Positions 12,601 to 27,600 of a DNA stretch of 64,000 nucleotides are shown piece by piece. The DNA is taken from contig CP053172.1 of NCBI GenBank assembly GCA_014607495.2, forward strand, positions 4,416,888-4,480,887. The letters are read 5' to 3'. The notes below the pieces were generated by a model. The model did no database searches, was not told where the DNA came from, and saw only the letters and a program-made list of their open reading frames with translations. Source of the DNA: Carposina sasakii. Taxonomy: Eukaryota > Arthropoda > Insecta > Lepidoptera > Carposinidae. The stretch's first letter is position 1. Every line of letters begins with the position of its first letter. The translations under genes and the position numbers were made by a program.

Positions 12601-15600
12601 AGAGATTTCTTCCAGCAAACCAAAAGAAGTTACGACACAGAAGAAGAGTAAAGGGTAACACTCAATATTACTATTATGAAATATTCCTCGGGTTTTGTTA
12701 CTCCCCAGTCCCCATCTCCCGTTGCTAACTTGGGACACACCAGTTCCCATTGCTTAATCGCAAAGTCTTCCTAAACTAACTGTAAACACTTCTCAATTTT
12801 CTCCCCAAATCTCCTTAGTTAGAGACTCTTCCCCTTAACCACTCCAAACTCCCCTTCAGAACTCCCCAACCCCCCCCCCCCCAGATAACTCACCGTCCAG
12901 ATCATCCCCTAAATCAGCGTTGTTAGCTCTTGCCTCTTGCCCCGCCAACCAATCCTCGGTCCAACGCGCCTGGTCCTTGAATTGTTGCAGTTGGTGCACC
13001 TGGGACAATAAATACACGATAAAAATTGGTATCTTGTAGTTGGTAGTGGCGCCGTAGGTTCTCGGTTCGATTCCCGGCAGGAATTTCTCTGGTCAAAACA
13101 AACTTCATAGACGAGACCCTACATCCACCAATTATCTTCTTCTCCTTCTAGAACCTTCTTACCTGAGTGAGGTACAGTTTCCTCCTTTCCCAGGCGTGAT
13201 CTAGTGTCGCGGCTAGTTTGGCAGCGCGCTGTAACTTCTCCTTCGGCTGGACTCCTTCTGCTTCCTTCTGGAGGGAAGCTATGGCCTTCTGACGACCATC
13301 TATCTCCGCCTAGAAGTATATTAGGTTTTTAATTAGGCTTGTCTTTATGAAGTTGCGTGGTATTGAAATTTTTTTTTTATATATATAGGCTTACGCTTGA
13401 CGACAACGCGCCTGATGGTAAGCACCGTTGCAGTCTAAGATGGAGCGCGCTTGCCTAAAATAAACCGGTTCACTCTCGACTTGAAGACCGCAAGATTATA
13501 GTTCACGGGGAACAGGGATTCAGGCAGGGAGTTCCACAGCTTGGCCGTTCGCACTATGAATGTAGAAGCAAAACGCTTAGTACGAGTTTTCGGCACTTCA
13601 ACTGTGAACCGATGTCGCCTTGACGTTTCCCTGGTCGTCCGGTGGTAGAAGGGTACTAAGAGAGAGACGAAAATAAAATAGAATATGATCATCATCTTCC
13701 TGCCCTTATCCCATTATTTATGGTGTTCACGCTATATGATATCTTTCGAAACTTATATTGCTAAGGATTTGGCGTTTGTTTTACGGCCTGCCTGATATAT
13801 ATATATATATATATATATTAAAATTTCGTATATGAAATATATTCAGTGACCCGTGCGTGACTGGGTTCGACCTACGCCTTCCGACTAAAAAATCTCTTGA
13901 ATAAGCACGCCTTTGTAAGCATTTATTTTGAAAATTTCTCTGTGTTTACTGTAACATCTTGTGTACAATAACGAACAAGAACTTTGTATTTAAATTTAAA
14001 TTTCATTTATAAATTACGTAATGTCTGAAATAAATCAATTTCAAATTGATTGTATAAATAAATTAATATTAACAACATAATTGTTTTGTAATTTACTATG
14101 TCTATTTCAATGTTTATTTGTTCTGTTTTCTTCTCCTTTTATTTTCTCCTAAGCTTGACGGCACCTTGGTATCGCTGTAACGCCGTCAAGTCCGTGTACA
14201 TATAAATAAATAAATAATAAGAACTACAAAAGTAAGTTAACATACCTTTCTCTCCTGATGCAGTTCCAGCAAAGCCTGCGCTTCAGTGATACTTTCCGGA
14301 GGTTCGTCACTGTCCATGCGCTTCACTGTCTCGCTCACCCATTGCTCCAGTTCCTAGGGGAGAGAGAGAGATGGAAGACCTTCAGTTAATTTCTGTTGGC
14401 TAACAAAAGTTCGAGCCGTAATTCGAATCGAGCTCTGTCGTGTAAAGTAAAATGAATCAAACTACTTTTAACATGAGAATTAGAAAGGTTTTTTATGCAG
14501 TTTGTTTTTTTTTAATTCCATTTGTTTGTTGCTAAAAAAATATTCACCTACAAAAGGAAGTTATGGTCGATTTTTCCAGTAGTCAGATAGCCTATTTGAA
14601 GGGTTGATGTCATTCTCTAAAAGTTGATCAAGATAGAGACAACACCAACTCTATCCTTCAAACAAAGAATAAAAAGTCAAAAAAAGTGAGTTCTCCTCTA
14701 TGTCAAAACCAACATTAGGACTGACAACATGACAGACCGCATGATTCTACTAAAACTGTTACACTATTTCTACAATGTAGTCGTCGTCAGCCTATTGCAG
14801 TCCACTGCTGGACGTAGGCCTCCCCCAGTGTACACCACATGGCTCGATCTCCTGTTTTCACCATCCAGTCACTATCAGCCGTCCTCTTTAAGTCATCGGT
14901 CCATCTGTCCGGAGGACGCCCAACGCTACGCTTGCCGAGGCGCGGTCTCCATTCGAGAACCCGTTTACTCCACCGTCCATCAGTTCTACGATAGATGTGA
15001 CCAGCTCACTACCACTTCAGTCTGCTACATTTCGAGACTATGTCTGTCAATTTGGTCTTCTGCCGGATAATCTGGACTTTGTCCATTAGCGAGATTCCGA
15101 TCATTGACCTGTGTCAATGTAGTGTTCTGTGTAAAATAAAGAATAAGAACGGTCCATACCTTCAGATCATCATCAAACTTGTGTTCAGCAATTGCATCGT
15201 CGAGTTCCTTGGCGCGTCTCTCAGCCAGGGTCTGCAGCTCCTGCCAGTCCGCTTCCAACTTGCTGATACTCGAGTCTATGTGCTTTGCGTGTTCCGGGTG
15301 TCTGGGAAGATAGATAGATAGTTAAGATGGATTAATAATATAGATAGGCAGTTATTGTGTAAGATTGTCGACTAAAATTAGAATAGATTGAACCGACGTA
15401 ATGAATTCAGAAATTTAGTAGTTGGAGAATTGGTATCTAAATCGAAGACATAACAAAAGCATAAAGGTATCATTGTTATTAATTTTAAGTTTATGATAAG
15501 TTGAAGTGTTATTGTTTCATTCACCTATAGATGATCCATGGTGGTGCTATCTCATCAGTGATGTATAGTCTTGTGTAACCCTCTTTTAAGTAACTTGTGG

Positions 15601-18600
15601 ATAGTGTAGTGGACTGTGTACTTATTTATACTTTAAAAACAATACCTAACTATGTATTTTTGTATACAGTTGTTAACTGTCTCAAATAAATAAATAGACT
15701 TTTTCAATTCTGACGGATAAAGTTAATGCTGCATCTATGTATTTAGATATTAAATAAAAGACAGTATCAGAATCTTTCAAAAAGGCTACCTGACCGTTGG
15801 AAAAGTCTGCAATTGGCAAAATTTTAATGACTGTCAGATATTTTTACGCTAATAGTAATTCTCGATTCTGTAATTCCTCTAAGGACTGATTTTTCCAAAC
15901 GTCAAATAGACTACCAGAGGAATAAAGTTGACGCTGTCTCTATTGTGATCGAGTTTTAGTGACGTTTAGAAAGATCGACCCTAAATTATCATATCATTAC
16001 GATTCATCTACATGTACTGACTCGGTTGCTAGTTTAGCTGCTAGCACAGGAACAGAATGCAGCTACTCGTAAGTACGTCCGCACAAGACTCACTCGGCGG
16101 CCAGCTTCCCGCCGTCCTCCCTCAGCACCCGTATGCGCAGTGCGGCGGCCTGCGTCTGCGCACGTGTGCCGTCGTGTCCGCGTCGCAGCTCGGCCGCCCG
16201 CGTCGTGTCCGCCCCGCGACCCCCGCGTGCGCACCGCGAGGACAGACGTGCGATGCGCTCCGATGTGTCAGACACGTCTCTGTGTAGATGTAGATGTAGG
16301 TAGACAGGGTGAGTTAGGGTTGTATAAGCTTAGACGTATCTGATATGTCTCTGTCGGAGTATCATCATCATCAGCCTATTGCAGTCCACTGCTGGACGTA
16401 CGCCTCCCCCAGGGCACGTCACAAGACTGCCATGGGGGGTGTTTGTCCATAGTCACCACGCTGGGCAGGCGGGTTGGTGACCGCAGTTTGTATTTTGCAC
16501 TATGTTGTCAACACGGGAGGCGCTGCTGCCCACCTCCCGGGAACCCTTAATCGCCTCGTACGATACCCACGGGCAGACATGGGATGGTACGAATTCTACT
16601 CTGCCGGCACCACGCGGCCAACATACAGGTAAATAAGGTAATGCTTTCTTAGGAAATATAATATTTAAACACTCCGATAACGTGTCTGATACGTCTCTGT
16701 TGATAAATACAGGTAGACAAGACAAATAATAGGCAAGAAATAACTTCTTATTTACTCGCTAATTTGCTTTCCTTCATTGATGTGCTCTGGCGTGTCTGAT
16801 GCGACAATTTTTTTGAAAGCCAACGAATTTACGTGCTTTACAAAAAAACATTAAAATTCGTAAGTACATGAAATAAATTTAATGGTACAGGCACGTCTAA
16901 ACCATTAGGCTGTCACCGCTTCTCACACGTATGTAGTATACTGACCTATTGAAGGCATGCAGCTGCAGGGCTCCCGCCAGCGCCGCCCTATACCGTTGTA
17001 GGGCTCCGCTGAGCTCGTTCCACTTCTCTAGGAAGGCGTCTCTGCGGGCGGCCACAGTCGCTGCCTGGGCCGTGCGACCCTGCAAACGAAATGTTAGGTT
17101 AGAACATCACTTATGTTGCTGTAACAGTTCACCACTCGTTGCTGTAACATTTAGACAGATAATTAGACTTCTTAGAAGTTTATCGACATAAATATATCGT
17201 CCCCAATCTAGGAAATTATGACAATGATTTCGTAATATTTGATCGTCCACTGTGTTACTTTGTGTTTGTCTGCGTTGCTGTAACAGTCAACGGTTGCTGT
17301 CGAGGACGCCAGTGTGTTCGCGTGTCGGTTGCTGTAACACTGACCTGTTGCTGCAACAGTTTGTCTGCGAGCTGTCGAACGGCGGTGACGTGTTTGTCAT
17401 CAACGCGCATGTCACTGTCCAGATCGTCTAGTTTCCGTTGTAAGAACAGACAGTGCTCGTAATCTCGACCCAGATCGTGTGCGCCGACCTGTGGACAAAA
17501 GGAACATTATTTTAAGCGGTGACAGATAACCCAGTGGATAAGACGTGCGCTTCGGTCGAAAGGCGCAGGTTCGATCCCAGTCACGGGCCTGTACCAATGA
17601 ATTTATTTCATGTACAGATTTTAATGTTGTAAAATTGTCACTTAGCTCGTGCCTCGGAAAGCACGTAAAACCGTTGGTCCTGCGCCTGATCTCTGTCCGG
17701 TCGCGTCGGCTTTCCATCATATCAGACTTGAGATTGAAGGAATAGAGAGTGCATCAGTGTTTGAGCACACACATGTTCACTATAATATTTCTTGCGCTAA
17801 TCTCCGTTGATATTGGCCGCCATGACCGAAATTCGGTCGGAGATATCATTATCAAGGCACATTTATAATGTGTAACAAAGAACGTAAGTAAGTGTGCATG
17901 ATCATTACTCTTTCACGCAAAAACTACTGAGCGGATATTAATGAAACTTGCCAGGTACATGAATTAACACATAGGCTATAAAAATCACGCGGACAAAGTC
18001 GCGTCCGTTAGCTAACAACAAATGTCGGACTCACCATCATCTGCTTCTCTCTAATCCACGCCTCAATCTTGTCCAGGTGTTGATTGAACTCGAGGATATC
18101 TTGTGCTTCCTCCAAACCGCGCCCTGGGGATTGACACATGATTACGTCATCGTATGCCGATGAATATAAAGCTCAGGGGTTGATGGGCTTGACACAAGAA
18201 AGTGGGGACAAAATGAAAGCTGAACAATTACGCGTCCAGCTTTTATTTTTTCCCTACTTCCTACAGTCCCCTACCCCTTACAGTCCCCGACACTCCTAAT
18301 TGTAATATGGTGGTAGGTAGGTATGCTTGTTTTTATGTTGCTACGTTTGCGTTTCATTCTAATATAGGAACTAAACGAGTACGTTGTGTCTTATTTATCA
18401 GCTAACGACATTACAGTAACAGTCCCCTGACTTTCTACAATCTCCTGACTCCTACAGTCCCCTGCCTGCCTAGAGTCCTCTATCCCCCAGTGCCCTGCCT
18501 TCCACATCCCCCTCCCATTTCCCCTGCCTTCCTCACCAATCTCCTCCGTGGCGTCCTCCAGCTTCTGCCACTCGTCCCTCACAGCCGCTAGCTCTGCTTC

Positions 18601-21600
18601 CACCGCAGGCTCCGGCTGCAGCTGCGCCGCTAGAGCCGACACCTCGGCTAAGCGTGCTCGGTTAGCGGCTAACTCGGCGGTGAACGCCTGGTGTTTCTGC
18701 AGACGCTTTATCTTGTCTTCTAGGCTGGTTAGGTCGCCTGGGAAAACGTTAAATAGGACATTATGATACAATTTTTGAAAACAGTTTTAAATTGATTTTG
18801 AGGTCGTAGTGAAGAACAGTTTTCATTTCAATACTAGTAGACGCCTGCGACTCCGTCCGCGTGGACTACAGAAAAAACAAAATCTCGAAATTATCCGGGA
18901 TAAAATTTCTTCACGGGATAAAAAGTATATGTTAAGTGGGACCTGTCACAATATATTCCTGAAAACTGCATTGAAATCGGTTCAGCCGTTGCTGAGATTA
19001 GCGTGCACAAACGCACAGACAAACCGACAAAAAGACAAAAATTCCAAAAATCATCGTTTTGGATACTATTGCGTTGATAAAGGTCTATAATATTTTTTCT
19101 CATATATCTTCCATGTACAGACTGCGATCCGTTACATTTTTATTATTTGTATAGATTATAAGATCGAAAAGTGCTTTAAAAACCTATTTTGATTTGAGCC
19201 TAAAAACCTGCCCGAATGAGCCTGATTAACGACACATGTTTTTTTAGTTTCCCAAAAGAACTAGAATTTTGAGTTAGATCATACATATTTTCGAAACATT
19301 TCGTTTAAACGTACTAAATAGAAATCAGCGGGGTAAGCATAAACCTTTTTCCGCGGCGTAACGCTATCTATCGAATCGCAAACAAACTACAAGACAATGT
19401 GAAGATAGCATTACAAACTATCGAGGAGTTCGCGCTTGCCTCACTGTAGTCTCTACTATATGAGACATAGGTGTGAGGTTATATATGTATGTATTTCGTT
19501 TAACATACTCCGTTTGTTAGAATCTAACATAAAGGTTTTATGTAATTTAAGGCATAGCAGGCCACGTTTTTTTTTAAAATTATTTTTTCTATATTTAAAT
19601 TTAATTAGACTACAATATGAATTTTCAGCTATGTAACATCTAATTGAAATACAGTCCACTAATTTTATCATTATGAATTTATTAGTTATTTAATTACCAG
19701 TTCCTAAGCCGACACATTTTGTTACACTATAGTTATACTGCTATACTTTTGCACAGTCGCAGTAAGTCAGCAGTCAGAGAGCAGAGCATGCCTGTGGCCA
19801 CACTCACCATGCCTGTGCGCCGCGAGGTTGGCACGCTTGTCCGCGAGCCAGGCCCGCGCGTCCGCTGCCTCGCGAGCGAACTGCGCGCGCGCCAGCGAGC
19901 GGGACAGCGAGGCGCGGCGAGCGCTCGCCTTAGCGTATACCTGGGGGAATATACATACATATACAGGGTGTTTTTTCGTTGCCACCCTTACTGAATGGTG
20001 CGTACTCCATTTATGCAGAAAAAATGCTGGGAAAGGATATAATTTTTTTATTATTTTTTTTCGAATTTCTTCATCGGGTCAAATTTATAGTGTCCAGTGT
20101 TTATGCTAATTTTATCATAGACAGATATTAATTATTTCACGTCAAAAAATCTTGCTACGCGCGTCGATGTGTATTTATGTAGAAAAACGCAGTCTATTTA
20201 CTCAACTTTGGACCCTAATATCTTGGGAACCAGACACTTCCCAGGTATACTTCCATGGAGAAAAATGATGATGAGGAGATTCCGTAGTGTTCGGGAACGT
20301 TGACGACCAAAAATCACCTTGCATAAATGGCGCAACCGGTTTTGAGGGATGACATATCCAGTTTTATGTTTTTGTGAGGAATAAATAATAGAATATTCAG
20401 ACCAGGATTCTAAAGCAAAAACCATTTAAAACGAGCCTATAAATAAATACATATTTTAACAAACGGAAACAATCCCGACAGAAGAACGCCGAGTGGCTAC
20501 TTTCTCGTATACCTAGGAGAGAACATACATAATAATACATAATAAATAATAATAAATATTCACACACTTCACAACACATTAACCTAGTCCCACACTAAGA
20601 TCCCTAAGGTCTTGTGTCGTGGGTACTAAGCAACGGTATATAAATACATAGATAAGTATAGAAACATCCATTACTCGGAAACAAACATTAATATTCATCA
20701 TATCAATGTTTGCACCTACCGGGATTCGAACCCAGGACCTATGGCTTCGCAGGCAGGGTCACTACCTACTACACCAATCGGCCGTCAACATACATACATA
20801 TATACGAAGAATAGAGACAACCAGACAAATAAAGTTTCATTTGATACTCAAGGATTGGAGGTTTGTTTACACCTGGCTGTTTGCCTGACGTTAACCCTAC
20901 TCGGGTATAGTACTAAATAACAATCCGTGCATGAAACATGGAACCTATACACCTTCCGATTAAAAAGCGCACGTCTTATGGCCAATTTCAATACTAGAGA
21001 TCAAAAAGAATCTCGGGTTTTTCTATTTCTAATTTGAAATTTTGTATGAAAACAATTGAAGATCAAATCTGAGATACGCAAAAAATATCTGAAATTCAGT
21101 TATAGAAGTTGGCTGTTAATCATTTATGATTTAACAAATGGGCAACGTTAGTACAACCTGTGAGAAGAAAACTCTTATCTACTCTTATCTTTCCTACCTT
21201 CTTCCTGCGGTCGTTGACGGCTCGCAACTCATCGGCGATGGTCTGGCTGTCCACGTGGTTTTGCTGCAGCAGTTTGTCTCCGTGGCTGTTCAGGGTGGCC
21301 ACCTTTTCCTCCTGAGGGTCATCACACAAATAGTCACATATCATGAGATGTTCCCACTGACTACTGACATAACCGCCAATGATAGAATCGTGAAATTCGG
21401 ACCGTGGCTTGCTGTTGTGAGGTATAAGGTCACTAAGCAGGGATTTCGAATAATGTTATCTTATTGCTAATTAACTTTAAATTCGGATCTAACTTGTAAA
21501 AATTCAATTTTTAAAATACAAAATCCTTCATCTAGACCAGAGGTTCCCAAACTTTTTTTACTCATAGACCCCTTTTAAAAGTTAACTGGTTCTGGTAGAC

Positions 21601-24600
21601 CCCCTATAGGCCTACACCATATACAAATTAATTGTGAACCTCCATTTTTTCACATTAACGTAGACTCCCACCGAGTCTCCTGTGGACCCCTGGGGGTCCA
21701 CCTGGACCACTTTGGGAACCACTGATCTAGACTGACTGACGGATCAACCTTCAGCCAAAACCGCTGCTTTTTAAAACCTGAAACTGTCACCCGATAAGAT
21801 AGGCCCCCTGATTACGTAAAAGCAAAAGCAAAGTCGAAGCAAAGCGATAGCGAAAAGCGTACAATATTCGCCTTGAAATGTCAAAGTTCATTTTACATAA
21901 GCAATCAGCGATTTTTGTACAATTTTCGCTATCGCTAGTAAGGGGGAGGATTCCCCAAAATTCCCACGAGAACTTATGTTCCATTTAAAATCAGCTCTAT
22001 TTCCCTAAGATATATATATATATATATACATACCTGGGTCTGTAGAAGTTTCTCGAAGGCCTCGTGTTTCTTCAGCTGATTCTGGACCTCTTCCACGCTG
22101 CTAGTCGGCGATATCTCCGTACCTGACATAGATAAAGTATTTACTTGCTCTCACCCTTAAGCCCCTAAGATAAATTAAAATTAAACGTTGCCTTTACAAA
22201 TATGGTCACATTATAAAAAAAATGTGTAGATGGTCGGTTGATGTTATTATTAATCAATTTCATAGTTTTAAAATGGGCTTGTCCATTCAACATTAAGGAC
22301 GCTTATTACATAGTAGAGTTTGTACCACCCCTGCCTGCCCGTGGGTATCGTACGAGGCGATTAAGGGTTTCCGGGAGGTGGGCAGCAGCGCCTCCCGTAC
22401 TGACAACATAGTCCGAAAATCACACTGCGGTCACCAACCCGCCTGCCCAGCGTGGTGACTATGGGCAAAACCCTCCTGTGGCAGTAGCTTTGTGGCGTGT
22501 CCTGGGGGAGGCCTACGTCCAGCAGTGGACTGCAATAGGCTGATGATGATGAATAAAAACACAAGAGAAAGAACCCATAACACTCACTCAAAGCGGCTTC
22601 TTGCGCAGCGCAAGTGCGATGCAAATGCTTGGCATCACGCAGGAAGCAATGCAAGTCTATCAGCTGATCTAACTGCACCTGCCGCGTCGCCCACGCCGCG
22701 TTTAACAACGACACTTGTTCCGCTAACGCCGCGTACTTCTCCGCCGTTTCCTGTTGGAAAACATTAGCGCAATTATTACATTCCAACAAAAAATGGTGAC
22801 ATGACTATACCGATCTTACTATAGGGTGTTACAGAAGGAAAACACAAGGGGAGCCACAACAAAGAGTTTACAGATATCAGATCAGCTCACAAAATATTGG
22901 GGAAAATGGAAGTGAACAACATAACGACGCAAATACTCACCGGCCATGGGGGATTCTCGGAATACCTGCATCGATTCAAATTGAAAGACAGCGACAAACG
23001 CATATGCGGCCCAACCCCAGAGAACGTTTGCCATCTCCTCGAGGAGTGCCCCCAGTTCGGAAGACAGAGATTCGATTGTGAAGCATCTACGAAGAAGGCG
23101 CTAATACGCGGAAATTACACAGCGATTATGATGGATGATGAAGCCAGAAACATCTTTCTAAAATACGTTGTATATATAGCGACAATAGTGAATAGACGCA
23201 ACAACAGAATGGCGAAAAAAGAAAACTTCGAAATGAGAAAAAGAATCAAATTTTAGAAAGAAACACCGAAAAAATAAATATCAAGGAGAATTTAATATTA
23301 TATAAAAAAAATGAAGGGGTATGTTAAGCAAAATGCTATGAAATTTATCCACTACAACGAACCCATCTACATTGTTCTGGCCGCCGCGGGGCGGGACAGA
23401 GGCGCGAGGGACGTAACGGCCATCGTGTGGGAACCCCACGAGTCGCTCAAAACACGTTGCGCGGAACGCACGTCGAATTAGCCTACGAAAGTACACGTAG
23501 TGGCGATCGCTGAGCAATTATCGGTAATTGCTAACCAAATAGTGAGATTGAGTTCGGAGCTCTCTTACTGGACCTTTACGGCGTGATATCAAACGTGGTG
23601 TTCTATCTCGCATTGACGGAATTGCAGTGAGGTGATCAAACGGAGATCGAGAAGGAGTCTGCCGCGGGGTGACTATCCACATAAGATATCTATATATATA
23701 TATATATTTATTACCACACCTTTGTCCCTACACATAGCTGGATACTACACAAGGGGACGGCAGGGCTGCGCGGGCGTCTATCAAGCCGCCAGGTAAGGAA
23801 ATACGACTGAACAACGCCATAACCGACAAGATATCCCTAACATACATAGTTTAAGAATTTGAGCTATGGGTCTAACTAAAAGCATAACTATGAGTTTGCA
23901 TTAGGCGTTACAATTCGGAAGTTCAAACATTCTATAATCCTGAGGATGCCACAGTTGTTGGCGAAACATATGTAGATTATTTATCTAGTTTTTGATTTCG
24001 GAATAGTGCGATCTATTATCTTGCATGCTAGGTGCTCGGGTCTGGTTTCTCGTGGCAATTGTAGTTAGTGTAAGTGCCTGTTTTCGCAGTTATGAGTTAT
24101 CAGATCCGAGGGTCAGTGGAGGGTGTAGGGCCCGGTGGTGGGCGCACCCAGTGAATCCATCTATTGGACCTGAATATGCAGCACTTAACCCCACCATGTG
24201 TCATTTGACCCCACAATGTGTCACTATGGTTCATTTGGCCCCACCTTGGGTCATTTGACCTCACCTAAACTTACTAAACTCTACATGTACTAACCGGCTG
24301 AGGCTGCAGCATCCTGAACTCCGGTTCCCTAGCATCGATATCTGACCGCAGGGCAAGATGCTCCGCTCTGGCCGCGGTGGCAGCCCCCAGTTCCGTCGGC
24401 AACGGCGCGGCGACTATCGACGTGCGGACGGAGGTACACCATGCTATCAGGTCGCGGATCTGCAAGGGAAGCAGGTTATACGAGTATGTTCACATGAGTA
24501 CATAGTTCTATTATGTTTTATTACAATGTATATGTAAATAAACGTTTTTAGTTTTATTTGTTTGGGATAAATAAAAAAAATATACTTAAAATAACTTACA

Positions 24601-27600
24601 GCATACATTAACATATAATATATTATTTATTTTATTTTGCTACTAACCACGTTTTTGTTAGAGCTAACTTTATTGTATTGAATTGTATCAGGCGTCACTA
24701 TTCGGAAGTTCAAATCTCTATTGAGGGATCGCCCGCCACCGGGCCCTATACCCTCCGCTGACCCTCGGATCTGCCTACTCATGATCACGAACACAAGACA
24801 CTACAGTCGCAACGAGAAGCCAGATCCAAGCACCTAGCATGTAACCATAAATACATAGCTGCTAATCCGAAAACCAATTAAAATTTTAATCGACATATGT
24901 TTCGCCAACACCCGTGGCATCATCAGGATTAGTTTTTCATGTTAGTTCTATCTACCGAACCAACTAACTAACAACTAATTAACTAACAACTGGTTCGGTA
25001 GATAGAACTAACATGGAAAACTAATCCTGATGATGCCACGGGTGTTGGCGAAACATATGTCGATTAAAATTTTAATTGGTTTTCGGATTAGCAGCTATGT
25101 ATTTATGGCTGCATGCTAGGTGCTTGGATCTGGCTTCTCGTTGCGACTGTAGTGTCTTGTGTTCGTGATCATGAGTAGGCAGATCCGAGGGTCAGCGGAG
25201 GGTATTGCTCCCGGTGGCGGGCGATCCCTCAATAGAGAACTTTATTGTAGCCTATTCTGATGTGTAAGCTATACAGGCTGTTTGTGACAGCCAAGGAAAT
25301 ATTGATATGGCGACTTCAGACCATGATAGATAGCAAATTCTTTATTGTACAAAAAATCACTTAAACGATCTTAATGCTACATAGCATTTTTAATAACCGG
25401 TAACAAAAAAAAAAATGTCTCCTCTTTATAGACTACTTTATCTTCTTTATAAACACGGCTGCTAGTCTTACAGGCTTGCTCTATGGCCTCACAGGCCGCC
25501 TTTAGACACAGCTGCCACTCTCTGTCTTACCTTGGAGCAGTAAGTCTCCTGCTCGAGATAGGCCTCCAAGGCCGCCTGGTCCTCCTCTTCTTCCTGCTGC
25601 AGCGCGCTCCACGCCTGCTCGAGGGCCTCACAGGCCGCCTTGATCTGTGCCACGTTACCGCCCGGATACAGCTGGATTAGGCGCGAGCCTTCTTCTAAAA
25701 GGACCTAGAATTAGGATGGTTGGTTAGTGATTGGATATTTTATTGAAGGCTATATTTGACTGATGTCATAATTTACATACAGAAATGGGGTGCCTGACTG
25801 AAATGAGGCAGTCAGGTAGCATAAGGCGGCGCGCTCTGGCCGCGTTGATACGTGCTAGCAACTCTCTGGCGTCGCGAAGGAAGCGATGTAAGTTAACCTA
25901 AGTCCCGCCGATCTCTTAGTCACGTCAATCTGTAAGCCCCGCCCATATCCAAGCCCCGGCCATCTCTAGGCCACGCCCATATCTAAGTACCGCCCGTCTT
26001 CAAACAACCCTGACTGTGAAATCTATTGAACACAATCAACTCCCTACCTGTTTCCTAGCCAGCACAGGTAACTGCCCCTGTTTCTCAGCCTGCCTCGCCC
26101 TCATGGCCGCCCTGGCCGCCCTGAGATCCCGGGGCGGGGCGGGGCGGCGCGCCCTGGCGGCGTTGATACGCGCTAGCAACTCGCTGGCGTCGCGATGGAA
26201 GCGATGAATGTCGCCGGCGGCGGCCAGGCGAGTCGATCGCGACTCCATTTGGTCGACTAGACGTTGCCAGGATTCACTGGGGGTAGAAGACAAGACATTT
26301 TCGACACAATAAAGGGAAGGCAAGTCTAATGAGGGATGAAATATGGGCTCTACTTCGAAATACTAATATATAATAGTATTTCTATTTCCTTTTCCCTCAT
26401 TGCAAGACATTTATTATAAATTTCACAAAACAATCCAAATATCAACATAGTATTGACAATAATCGTAGATTATTAATATGTTTTTTTTTACAACACATTA
26501 ACCTAGTCCCACACTAAGATCCCTAAGGTCTTGTGTCGTGGGTACTAAGTAACGGTATATAAATACATAGATAAGTATAGAAACATCCATGACTCGGAAA
26601 CAAACATCAATATTCATCATATCAATGTTTGCACCTACCGGGATTCGAACCCAGGACCTACGGCGTCGTAGGCAGGGTCACTACCCACTAGACCAAGCGG
26701 CCGTCATTTCATTTCTTAAAATATGTTTTTTAAGAAATGAAAAAATTCTTCACCGAACTCACGACCTCTCGCATTCCGTGCAGAGCTCCCACCAACTGAG
26801 CTACCGGGTCAATTACTCGGATGACGAATTTGACCATCTCTTTTAAACTTTTTATTCTTACATTACATTACAATAATCGTAGAATCATAATATGGTCTTC
26901 CAAACCTAATGTTGGTTTTGACACAAAAGATTTCGTCTTTAGGCGAACATTAACCATTATTGGTTTCACGTTGGAGGCCATAGAGAAATGCCAACTTATG
27001 CTCGAAAATAACAATCGATAAGGGCTGAAACACATAACCGCGTTGCAATCGGCAGTTAGCGTTGCGGCGCCGCGACAAAGAGCGTTTTACTGTTGTACGG
27101 TAGGGTACCGGTAACACGGTAACCATGATTTTTGAGTATGGATAGACGTCTCTCTGCCTTTGTAAATAGAATTTGTATGATGATTTAGTGAATCGTTGTC
27201 ACCAAGTACTGCGTCACAACGCTAGAATTCGCGTTATGTGTTTCGGCCCTAAATAAATAATAAATAAATATTCACACACTTCACAACACATTAACCTAGT
27301 CCCACACTAAGATCCCTAAGGTCTTGTGTCGTGGGTACTAGGCAACGGTATATAAATACATAGATAAATATAGAAATGGATGTTTCTACTCGAAAACTCG
27401 GACTCGGAAACAAACATCAATATTCATCATATCAATGTTTGCACCTACCGGGATTCGAACCCAGGACCTATGGCGTCGCAGGCAGGGTCACTACCTACTA
27501 GACCAGTCGGCCGTCATAAAATAAGTTGTATATGGTTCTTGTCGACTATATAATTGGAGTTCATCATTATAATGTATGTAAGTGCAGTATGTTCCCTTAC

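Larger units (their letters stand above)
24678..25237. mobile_element. Penelope-like palindromic element
   Basis: A 12-bp direct repeat AACTTTATTGTA flanks it at 24666-24677 and 25238-25249. After a ~37-bp tail with TATTCGGAAGTTCAAA, two arms (about 24715-24960 and 24991-25237) are inverted copies of each other around a ~30-bp loop rich in AACTA. Each arm carries a hammerhead-like motif. Confidence 0.75.

Noticed and set aside
13796..13818. (AT)n run as a regulatory element
   Set aside because: Plain microsatellite without supporting context.
16057..16343. plus-strand genes opposite exon e43
   Set aside because: Antisense shadows of a GC-rich exon; codon content mirrors the spectrin frame.
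25483..25680. plus-strand ORF opposite exon e33
   Set aside because: Leucine-rich shadow of the acidic minus-strand exon.
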